Shown here piece after piece: positions 1 to 7,306 of a stretch of DNA of 64,000 nt. A program made the position numbers and the translations under genes. Under the pieces are notes generated by a model. The model was given only the letters and a program-made list of their open reading frames with translations. It made no database searches and was not told where the DNA came from. The stretch is from Bacillus sp. OV166 (GTDB lineage: Bacteria > Bacillota > Bacilli > Bacillales > Cytobacillaceae). Positions within the stretch are counted from its first letter, which is position 1, and the number at the start of each line of letters is the position of its first letter. The stretch is from assembly GCF_900177675.1 (NCBI RefSeq), contig NZ_FXWM01000001.1:2117001-2181000 (forward strand). The letters run 5' to 3'.

Positions 1-1131
1 CCGTTTAAATATATTGATTTTGGAGAAACAGGAAGAGCCTTGTTGGCAACTTCAGACCTAAAACCGATTACAAATAAGAAATTTATTGAAAAGGAAAAAA
101 TAGATTTATCGATTAAGAAGGAAAAGTATATTATTACTGGGAAAGATAACCGTTTTGTTTTAATGAAAAAAAAATCATCACAAAGTGATTTCTATCTTGC
201 AGCATTGATACCTGAAAGAGAAATCCTAGAGAAACTACCATTTTTACAAAGAATATCGTCGGTTATTACTTTTTTAGCTGTTTTGTTCTTACTATATTTT
301 ATCTTTATCATGAGAAAGGTATTTCTTCAACCAATTAATCGAATTGTCGCCGCTATGAAAAAACTACGACAAGGTGATTTGGATATCCGCCTTCCCATCC
401 ATCGAAATTCTACTGAGTTTGAGGTGATGAATGGTACTTTCAATCATATGATTTCTGAGATTAAGGATCTTAAAATAAATGTATATGAGGAAAAGCTAAA
501 TTTTCAAAGAGCGGAATTAAAACACTTACAGCTGCAAATCAACCCCCACTTTTTCCTTAATTCATTAAATATTATCTATAATCTAGCTACAGTTAAGGAT
601 TTTGCAGTCATCCAAGAGATGGCAAAATGTCTGGCCAATTACTTTCGTTTTATGTTTCGGAGTAATTCATATTTTGTTAGCTTAGAAGATGAACTAAAGC
701 ATACGGAAAATTACTTAAAAATTCAACAGCTCAGATTTCCCGATACTTTTAAGTATTCTGTTGAATCACCACCAGAGCTTTTAGAATGTAAGATTCCTCC
801 GCTTGTCATTCAAACGATGGTGGAAAATTCAATTAAACATGCCTTTAATCTAGATGACCCGCTTGATATTTTAATAGTGGTAAAAAAGAATGAGGACCCT
901 GGGTTTATAAGTATAAAAATTCAGGATACAGGTGATGGATTTCCTGACGATGTTTTACGCAGTTTGAAAGAAGACGAATCTTTAACAAATGCTGAAGGCG
1001 AGCGCATTGGAATATGGAACGTTAAACAACGACTAAGTTTGTTATATGGAGAAAAATCAAATATCCAATTTTCGAATGAACCAGGCAAAGGGGCGACTGT
1101 TCGGATACGAATTCCGAACAATATAATTTAA
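1..1131 (+). CDS. Sensor histidine kinase, YesM/LytS-like class (5' truncated by window)
   Basis: The frame is open from base 1, so the N-terminus lies outside the window; a TTG at 40 is internal, not the start. The visible part has the end of an extracellular sensing region, one membrane segment (hydrophobic stretch just after LQRISSVITF), a HAMP linker, then the His_kinase (PF06580-type) phosphoacceptor motif LQINPHFFLNSLN and a HATPase domain with the N-box ENSIKHAFN, the DTGDGF box and a GIWNVKQRL segment. This class senses extracellular or transporter-bound sugars and phosphorylates the partner regulator. The gene ends 22 bases before the response regulator, so the two form one operon. 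The signal is probably an oligosaccharide from the plant glycans handled downstream; that is inference from context. Confidence 0.93.
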   Translation, partial: PFKYIDFGETGRALLATSDLKPITNKKFIEKEKIDLSIKKEKYIITGKDNRFVLMKKKSSQSDFYLAALIPEREILEKLPFLQRISSVITFLAVLFLLYFIFIMRKVFLQPINRIVAAMKKLRQGDLDIRLPIHRNSTEFEVMNGTFNHMISEIKDLKINVYEEKLNFQRAELKHLQLQINPHFFLNSLNIIYNLATVKDFAVIQEMAKCLANYFRFMFRSNSYFVSLEDELKHTENYLKIQQLRFPDTFKYSVESPPELLECKIPPLVIQTMVENSIKHAFNLDDPLDILIVVKKNEDPGFISIKIQDTGDGFPDDVLRSLKEDESLTNAEGERIGIWNVKQRLSLLYGEKSNIQFSNEPGKGATVRIRIPNNII

Positions 1132-1153
1132 GTCAAGAGGGTGGTTAGGGTTT

Positions 1154-2773
1154 ATGAATCAATTTCAGGTTCTAATAGTTGATGATGAAATTCATTCCAT
1201 TAGGGGTGTTCAGGCTGGTGTCAATTGGGAAAAGCATGATATCTCTTCTGTTTATACAGCCAATAACTTAAGACAAGCTCAAGAAGTGTTTTTAAATAAC
1301 AAAGTTGATTTGTTATTATGTGATATTGAAATGCCTAGAGGCTCTGGAATTGATTTGCTAAAGTGGGTGCGCGAACACTTCCCAATGACTGAAGCGATTT
1401 TTTTAACCTGTCATTCAGACTTCTCTTATGCAAAGCAAGCTCTGCAATTGAAAAGCTTTAATTATTTATTAAAACCCGTCGATTACCAAGAACTTGAAGA
1501 AGTTATTCATAGCGCATTGGAGAAAATCAAAAAGGATCAAGAAACAAGAATGGTAGAGGAATCTTACCTTCAATTGAAAAAGTCCCACCATTCAGTCATG
1601 CAAGAACGTTTCTGGTTAGATCTTATTAATCAAGTTATCCCAACAACCAAAGATCAAATTGAAAAACAAATGAAGAATTATCATTTATCCTATTCAGAAT
1701 TAACTACTTTTCTACCCATTTTATTTCATGTTCAGCAATGGAAAGAGGAACTATCTGTCCATGAAGAAAAGGTGAGCGAATATGCTCTTCATAAAGCACT
1801 GGGTGAAGTAATCGAAAAGAATAATATGGATGGTTATGTACTTAATGTAGAAATTGGCTATGTCTTAGTGATTATTGCATTGGTAGAGCCAATCAACCTG
1901 AAGGAATTTAATGAAAATTGTAATCACTTTATTTCACAATTCGCTCAGTTTTTTTCTTGTGAACTTTGTGGCTACATTGGAAATCAGGTTCCGATTGAAG
2001 AATTAGTAGGGATGGTCCATACTTTGCAGGAATTTGATCGCAATAATGTAACGGTAAGTAACCAGACGATTAAATGTAACAATAAGAAAAAATGTTTATG
2101 CACTTCCCCGCTGCTTCCTTCTGCAGAATGGACGAGTCTAATGAAAAATGGTCCAAAAGAAAAGTTTATAGATGCGGTCAATCAGTATTTTACTGATTGG
2201 AAAAAATCGGATGGAAATATAACCGCTCAATCCCTTCATTTGTTTTATCAAGATTTTTTGCAATTAATCTTTTATGTTCTTCAGGTAAAAGGAATTCAAG
2301 CCAATCAGGTTTATTCACAAAATTTGCTGACTGAAAAACCAAAAAGAGTATTGAAATCATTGAACTCGCTCCAAGAATGGGTCATATATATTGCCGATGT
2401 TGCCATGAACCAGCTCCATCAGCCTCAAGAAAAAGGATCAGTGGTGGACATAGTAAAAAATTATATTAATCATCATCTAGGAGAACAGCGGTTAACTCGT
2501 GATGAAATTGCCAATTATGTCTATTTAAATCCTGATTATTTAACAAGAATATTTAAAAAACAAACAGGTTTATCCATATCGGACTATTTGCAGCAGAAGC
2601 GTATTGAATACGCCAAAAAACTGTTAATAGAAACCAATCTGCCTGTAAGTGAAGTGGCATTATCTGCAGGTTATTCAAATTTTTCCTATTTTTCTACTAT
2701 ATTCAAGAAATCAACCCAATTAAATCCGATGGAATATCGAAAAAAGTCGTTTTTTTCAGAAAAGTCGGAATAA
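1154..2773 (+). CDS. Response regulator with AraC-type output domain, YesN-like
   Basis: The protein has 539 residues. An N-terminal receiver domain (about 1-120) carries the acidic pair DD at 10-11, the phosphorylatable Asp57 in LLLCDIEMP and the conserved Lys in LLKPVDY. A long middle region (about 130-420) has no recognised catalytic motif. The C-terminal AraC/XylS double helix-turn-helix (about 435-535) contains YVYLNPDYLTRIFKKQTG and SNFSYFSTIFKK. It should be phosphorylated by the kinase just upstream and activate the ABC importer genes. Its own 3' end overlaps the first of two matching direct-repeat operators (2764 and 4491), which are the natural candidates for its binding sites. Ribosome site AAGAGGGTGG precedes the ATG. 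Confidence 0.95.
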   Translation: MNQFQVLIVDDEIHSIRGVQAGVNWEKHDISSVYTANNLRQAQEVFLNNKVDLLLCDIEMPRGSGIDLLKWVREHFPMTEAIFLTCHSDFSYAKQALQLKSFNYLLKPVDYQELEEVIHSALEKIKKDQETRMVEESYLQLKKSHHSVMQERFWLDLINQVIPTTKDQIEKQMKNYHLSYSELTTFLPILFHVQQWKEELSVHEEKVSEYALHKALGEVIEKNNMDGYVLNVEIGYVLVIIALVEPINLKEFNENCNHFISQFAQFFSCELCGYIGNQVPIEELVGMVHTLQEFDRNNVTVSNQTIKCNNKKKCLCTSPLLPSAEWTSLMKNGPKEKFIDAVNQYFTDWKKSDGNITAQSLHLFYQDFLQLIFYVLQVKGIQANQVYSQNLLTEKPKRVLKSLNSLQEWVIYIADVAMNQLHQPQEKGSVVDIVKNYINHHLGEQRLTRDEIANYVYLNPDYLTRIFKKQTGLSISDYLQQKRIEYAKKLLIETNLPVSEVALSAGYSNFSYFSTIFKKSTQLNPMEYRKKSFFSEKSE

Positions 2774-2792
2774 CAAAAATAATAGGTCGTAT
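2764..2792 (+). promoter_or_regulatory. Putative operator of the YesN-like regulator, copy 1
   Basis: Two half-sites GTCGGA (2764) and GTCGTA (2786) lie 22 bp apart in direct orientation, the geometry expected for AraC-type DNA-binding domains. The site overlaps the end of the regulator gene and lies upstream of the solute-binding protein gene. The same arrangement, with most of the spacer also conserved, recurs at 4491-4518. Binding is inferred. Confidence 0.6.
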
Positions 2793-2840
2793 TTTTAGTA
2801 AGTGTTTTTTAAGCCAACCTCTATACTAAAACTAGATGAG

Positions 2841-2854
2841 TGGTAACGCTTTCA
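2841..2854 (+). promoter_or_regulatory. cre-like site (CcpA) upstream of the solute-binding protein gene
   Basis: TGGTAACGCTTTCA matches the cre consensus TGWNANCGNTNWCA with one mismatch. It sits about 50 bp before the start codon, where CcpA would repress during growth on preferred sugars. Confidence 0.5.
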
Positions 2855-2901
2855 ACAAGAGTTATCATAGAATCAACTAGATCATAAGGGGGAAAGAATG
2901 G

Positions 2902-4392
2902 ATGAAATTTTTTAAGACATTTTCAAGGTTTATACTGATTGTAATGTCAGCAGTTTTACTATTGGCTGGCTGTAGTTCAAAGGAAAGTAGTTCAAGTTCA
3001 AAGGACGATACGAACCCGAAGGGGCAGCCAAATGAGCTTAACATGGCGTATATGAACTTTACGAATATAGAAGATCTTCCTTTAGTTCAGGAAGAAATTA
3101 ATAAAATTGCTAAAAAGAAGATTAATGCTACTGTGAAATTAGTCCCGATTAATGCAGCGAACTATCAACAGCAAACAAACTTAATGCTGACTGGAAACGA
3201 AAAACTTGATTTGGTTGTTTCGTCAGCTTTTTTTGGTTACAACACACAAGCCACAAAAGGACAACTTGTTGCATTAGATGATCTGCTTAAATCAAATGGA
3301 AAAGGTATTTTGGAAGTTGTTCCAAAAAATCTTTTAGAGGGTAACAAGGTAAACGGTAAAATATATGGAATTCCTAGTATTAGAGACTGGGGCTCTTTTT
3401 ATGGATTTATTATGAGAAAAGATATAGTAGATAAATATAAAATTGATCTTTCTCAAATAAAAACATTTGCTGATTTGGAAAGTGTTTTTAAAATTGTCAA
3501 AGAAAAAGAACCAACTTTAACTCCGATTGTAAACGCAGGAACTGTATCGGTTGCTTCCGTCATTGCAGGTGGAAAATTTGACATTCTTGGGGACAACCTA
3601 GGAGTAGTATCCTTTAAAGACAAGAAAATCGACAATATGTTTGAAGAACCTGAATATGTTGACGCGGTCCAGTTAGCCAGAAAGTGGTTCAAAGCCGGTT
3701 ATATCATGAAGGATTCAGCAACGTCACAAGAAGTTGCAGCGAACATTGTGAAGGCTAATAAAGGATTTGGCTATTTCTCTCATATGAAACCAGGCTTTGA
3801 AGTACAAGAAAAAGGTATTACTGGACATGAAATGGTATCTGTAAAATTGACGGATGTATATTCGTATACCGATGCTGCAACAGGCTTTAATTTGTCCATT
3901 GCCAGAAACAGTCAGAATCCTGAAAAAGCAATGGAATTTATCAATTTACTTTACACTGATAAAGAGATTATGAATTTACTGGATAACGGTATTGAAGGGA
4001 AACATTATGCAGTTAAATCTGATGGTGTCATTACATTGCCAGAAGGTGTAAAAGAATCAAAATATGTATTTGGCCAATGGCAAATCGGTAATAACTTCCT
4101 GACATACCCTTGGGAAGGAAATCCAGCGAATTATTGGGAAGTTATGAAAAAACATAATGATTCAGCGATATTTTCTCCGGCATTTGGTTTTACATTTAAT
4201 CCAGATCCTGTGAAAACAGAAATTGCGGCATCGACGAACGTATTAAATCAGTATAAATTAGGTATTGAATCTGGTACTTTAGATCCAGAGAAAAGTTTAA
4301 AGGAATTTAATAAGAAACTTAAAGCATCCGGCATTGATAAAATTATTGCAGAAAAACAAAAACAGTATGATAAGTGGGAAGAAAAGAAATAA
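2902..4392 (+). CDS. Extracellular sugar-binding lipoprotein of a CUT1 ABC importer
   Basis: The protein has 496 residues. Residues 1-24 form a lipoprotein signal peptide with lipobox LLAGC, followed by a Ser-rich linker; the mature protein would be lipid-anchored at the outer face of the membrane. The size and the sequence (for example KLDLVVSSAFFGYNTQ early and WQIGNNFLTYPWEGNP later) fit the large LplA/YtcQ-type binding proteins that work with LplB/YtcP-type permeases. It captures an oligosaccharide released from plant polysaccharide; the exact ligand cannot be read from the sequence. It has its own terminator (4404-4436), so it is made separately from, and probably in excess of, the permeases. 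The start is set by AAGGGGGAAAGA. Confidence 0.92.
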   Translation: MKFFKTFSRFILIVMSAVLLLAGCSSKESSSSSKDDTNPKGQPNELNMAYMNFTNIEDLPLVQEEINKIAKKKINATVKLVPINAANYQQQTNLMLTGNEKLDLVVSSAFFGYNTQATKGQLVALDDLLKSNGKGILEVVPKNLLEGNKVNGKIYGIPSIRDWGSFYGFIMRKDIVDKYKIDLSQIKTFADLESVFKIVKEKEPTLTPIVNAGTVSVASVIAGGKFDILGDNLGVVSFKDKKIDNMFEEPEYVDAVQLARKWFKAGYIMKDSATSQEVAANIVKANKGFGYFSHMKPGFEVQEKGITGHEMVSVKLTDVYSYTDAATGFNLSIARNSQNPEKAMEFINLLYTDKEIMNLLDNGIEGKHYAVKSDGVITLPEGVKESKYVFGQWQIGNNFLTYPWEGNPANYWEVMKKHNDSAIFSPAFGFTFNPDPVKTEIAASTNVLNQYKLGIESGTLDPEKSLKEFNKKLKASGIDKIIAEKQKQYDKWEEKK

Positions 4393-4403
4393 GAACGAAG
4401 AGA

Positions 4404-4436
4404 AGAGAGCTAGTGTAGATCTAGTTCTCTTTTTTT
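4404..4436 (+). terminator. Rho-independent terminator after the binding-protein gene
   Basis: The stem pairs GAGAGCTAG with CTAGTTCTC around a TGTAGAT loop (one mismatch) and is followed by a run of T. It separates the binding-protein gene from the permease genes. Confidence 0.8.
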
Positions 4437-4490
4437 ATAAATCCATAGATTTAAAATGGCTGATAAACTAAATTAAATATATTCTGAAAA

Positions 4491-4519
4491 GTCGGATAAA
4501 CGAAAATAAGAAGTCGTAT
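4491..4519 (+). promoter_or_regulatory. Putative operator of the YesN-like regulator, copy 2
   Basis: GTCGGA at 4491 and GTCGTA at 4513 are again 22 bp apart. The preceding GAAAA and an AAAATAA-type spacer match copy 1 at 2764. It lies about 105 bp before the permease operon. Confidence 0.6.
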
Positions 4520-4581
4520 TATGGATAGTAACAAATTTACTAGTCTAATAGAATAAATATATAAGCAGGAAGGATAGTTTT

Positions 4582-4595
4582 TGTAAGCGGAAACA
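4582..4595 (+). promoter_or_regulatory. cre-like site upstream of the permease operon
   Basis: TGTAAGCGGAAACA fits the cre consensus with one mismatch, 27 bp before the permease start codon. It suggests carbon catabolite control of sugar import. Confidence 0.55.
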
Positions 4596-4621
4596 TTTTA
4601 TTAGAACAAGGGGGAATGAGG

Positions 4622-5599
4622 ATGTCAGAAGTTACAGTAAAGCCGTTAAGTACGGACGTCCATGCTGCAACTGGGAAAAAAACGAGTGTTAGAATGATGA
4701 AATTTAAAAGGTATCTGCCATTATTTATTATGATGCTGCCTGGCTTAATTTACTTATTGATCAATAATTATTTACCAATGTTTGGCCTTTTGATTGCTTT
4801 TAAAGATATTAACTACGCTAAAGGAATATTCGGCAGTGATTGGATTGGATTTAAAAACTTTGAATATTTGTTTAGTACAAGAGATGCCTTTGTTATTACC
4901 CGGAATACCATTCTCTACAATGGAGGATTTATTATCTTAAATACGATATTGGCCATCGGTGTAGCGATCATGTTAAATGAAATTAAAAATAAGCTGGCGA
5001 AAAGCTTTTACCAAAGTGTCATCCTATTGCCATTCTTAATCTCAATGGTTATTGTCAGTTATTTAGGTTTTGCCTTCCTTAGCGAAGATGTTGGTTATCT
5101 GAATAAAACAATTTTACCGTTACTTGGGCTTGATGGTATTTCGTGGTATAACGAATCAAAATTTTGGCCATATATTTTAACCTTCATCAATATGTGGAAA
5201 GGTGTCGGTTTCTTGTGCGTCATTTACTTAGCTGCGATTATCGGGATCGACCAAGAATACTATGAAGCAGCCACTTTAGATGGGGCAAACAAATGGAAGC
5301 AAATTATTCACATTACCCTTCCCTCAATTATGCCTGTGATTATCATGATGACTTTATTGGGGATAGGACGCATTTTTTACTCCGATTTCGGCTTGTTCTA
5401 TCAAGTGCCAATGAATTCAGGTGCTATTTATGACACAACGAATGTTATTGATACCTATGTTTACCGTGGATTAATGCAGCTTGGGGATATCGGGATGTCA
5501 GCTGCAGCAGGTTTATATCAATCGATCGTCGGATTTGTCCTTGTATTATTATCAAATTATCTCGTACGTAAAAAAAGTAAAGATAATGCATTATTTTAA
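4622..5599 (+). CDS. Sugar ABC transporter permease, LplB/YtcP-partner type (inner subunit 1)
   Basis: The protein has 325 residues and six predicted membrane segments. It carries the permease EAA-type cytoplasmic loop (YYEAATLDGANKWKQIIHITLPS), which docks the ATPase. The start at 4622 is preferred over an ATG six bases earlier because AAGGGGG lies 7 bases before it. It pairs with the next gene to form the channel for the binding protein at 2902. No ATPase gene is present nearby, which is normal for CUT1 importers of Bacillaceae that use a shared MsmX-type ATPase encoded elsewhere. Confidence 0.93.
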   Translation: MSEVTVKPLSTDVHAATGKKTSVRMMKFKRYLPLFIMMLPGLIYLLINNYLPMFGLLIAFKDINYAKGIFGSDWIGFKNFEYLFSTRDAFVITRNTILYNGGFIILNTILAIGVAIMLNEIKNKLAKSFYQSVILLPFLISMVIVSYLGFAFLSEDVGYLNKTILPLLGLDGISWYNESKFWPYILTFINMWKGVGFLCVIYLAAIIGIDQEYYEAATLDGANKWKQIIHITLPSIMPVIIMMTLLGIGRIFYSDFGLFYQVPMNSGAIYDTTNVIDTYVYRGLMQLGDIGMSAAAGLYQSIVGFVLVLLSNYLVRKKSKDNALF

Positions 5600-5616
5600 G
5601 CTGGAGGTCGAAGAAG

Positions 5617-6504
5617 ATGTATAAATCTGATCGAATTACACAATGGGTATCTCATATCTTTTTAATCATACTTGCGGCAGGAAGCATCATTCCGTTTATC
5701 ATTCTTTTATCTTCTTCTCTGAACAGTGAAGCAGCCATCATGAAAGAGGGATATTCCTTTATTCCTAAGGAGATTAGCTTTGATGCTTATAATTACCTGC
5801 TAAATAATTCATCTAGTATATTAAGGGCTTATGGAATCACCATCATTGTTACGGTATTTGGCACCTTTGTAAGCTTGGCGATTACTTCGTTTTTGGCATA
5901 TGCGCTCTCTCGACGCGATTTACCTTATAAAAACGTTTTTGCTTTTCTGGTTTTCTTTACTCTATTGTTCAATGGCGGACTTGTTCCGACCTATCTTGTT
6001 TATACCCAAGTATTTGATATTAAAAACACCATTTGGGCACTAATAGTTCCAGGGTTACTCATGAACGGGTTTAACGTATTGTTGATGAGGACATTCTTTA
6101 TGACTTCTATTCCAGAGCCAGTTATTGAATCAGCACGCATGGATGGTGCAGGTGAATTTAGAACCTTCTTCTCTATCATTCTGCCGCTCTCATTGCCAAT
6201 TCTGGCCACGATTGGATTGCTTCAAACGATCATATATTGGAATGATTGGTTTAATGGACTGATCTATATCACTGAACCGTCATTATTTAGTATCCAAAAC
6301 ATCTTAAACAGGATGCTGTCAGACATTCAGTTTTTAGCAAGCAGCAATCTAGGCACAAACGCAAGCCAGGCTGCTTCGCAAGTTCCAACCACTGGTGTAC
6401 GGATGGCGATTGCTGTTATCGGTGTCCTGCCGATACTGATTGCTTATCCATTCTTCCAAAAATATTTGGTAAAAGGGATTGCTTTAGGATCTGTTAAAGG
6501 ATGA
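5617..6504 (+). CDS. Sugar ABC transporter permease, LplC/YtcP-like (inner subunit 2)
   Basis: The protein has 295 residues and six predicted membrane segments. The EAA loop reads PVIESARMDGAGEFRTFFSIILPLSLP. It lies 17 bases after the first permease with its own GGAGG site, clearly co-transcribed. The C-terminus PFFQKYLVKGIALGSVKG is the typical ending of this permease family. Together with the previous gene it forms the membrane pore of the oligosaccharide importer. Confidence 0.94.
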   Translation: MYKSDRITQWVSHIFLIILAAGSIIPFIILLSSSLNSEAAIMKEGYSFIPKEISFDAYNYLLNNSSSILRAYGITIIVTVFGTFVSLAITSFLAYALSRRDLPYKNVFAFLVFFTLLFNGGLVPTYLVYTQVFDIKNTIWALIVPGLLMNGFNVLLMRTFFMTSIPEPVIESARMDGAGEFRTFFSIILPLSLPILATIGLLQTIIYWNDWFNGLIYITEPSLFSIQNILNRMLSDIQFLASSNLGTNASQAASQVPTTGVRMAIAVIGVLPILIAYPFFQKYLVKGIALGSVKG

Positions 6505-6524
6505 TTTAATTATATTAATCACAT

Positions 6525-6554
6525 GGAGGGTCGATTGCAAAGCAATGGCCCTCC
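6525..6554 (+). other. Intergenic hairpin between permease and YesL-like genes
   Basis: GGAGGG pairs with CCCTCC and ATTGC with GCAAT around an AAA loop. No T-run follows, so it is more likely an RNA processing or stability element than a terminator. Confidence 0.5.
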
Positions 6555-6601
6555 AATGATATATTCCTAGGATAAGAGTAAAAGCAAAGGAGGAATAACT
6601 G

Positions 6602-7249
6602 ATGGAAGGTTTTATGCGGGGCTTTTATAGTATCTCGGAGTGGATCATGAAGTTTGCTTATGTGAATATTCTTTGGATTTCATTTTCCTTGCTTGGATTT
6701 ATCGCTTTTGGCTTTTTTCCTGCCACTACAGCAATGTTTACAGTAGTTCGTAAATGGGTTTTGAAGCAGTCCGATATTCCAGTCTTGAAAACCTTTTGGT
6801 TCACCTATAAAAAAGAATTTGTAAAAAGCAATCTATTAGGACTTGTCATTATTTTAGTTGGTATTTTTATGTATTCTAATATCAGAATCGTGGAAGCCAC
6901 TACGGTACATGAGCTTAAACTACTTTATATACCAAATGTGATTGTTATTTTCATATTTCTACTTACTCTCTTTTATATTTTTCCAGTGTTTGTCCATTTT
7001 GATGTCAGCCTGGCAGAGGGAATTAAAAATGCGTTTATTTTAATGACTGTTAACCCTATGGCGACGTTTTGTATGGGAATTCTGACGGGATTCCTTTGTT
7101 TTATATTAATAAAATTACCAGGACTTCTTCCATTTTTCAGCGGGAGTTTCATTGCATTTTTACTTATGTGGATTTGTAACTATGTATTTATAAAAATGAA
7201 TAAAGCTACTAATTTTTCCGTTGCGAGAAGCAGTACTAAAGTAAATTAA
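6602..7249 (+). CDS. YesL-like membrane protein (DUF624)
   Basis: The protein has 215 residues with about five membrane segments and the conserved early FGFFPATTAMFTVVRKW motif of the DUF624/YesL family. Members accompany YesMN-type two-component systems and CUT1 importers for pectin-like sugars, but their molecular role is not established. It follows the permeases and precedes the GH78 gene, each with its own strong ribosome site (AAAGGAGG here). An accessory role in import or sensing is inferred from context only. Confidence 0.85.
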   Translation: MEGFMRGFYSISEWIMKFAYVNILWISFSLLGFIAFGFFPATTAMFTVVRKWVLKQSDIPVLKTFWFTYKKEFVKSNLLGLVIILVGIFMYSNIRIVEATTVHELKLLYIPNVIVIFIFLLTLFYIFPVFVHFDVSLAEGIKNAFILMTVNPMATFCMGILTGFLCFILIKLPGLLPFFSGSFIAFLLMWICNYVFIKMNKATNFSVARSSTKVN

Positions 7250-7306
7250 TATTAGAGGCAAAAGCCAATGCGAAGAAATTAAAACGATTTATTAGGAGGT
7301 AAAAAA

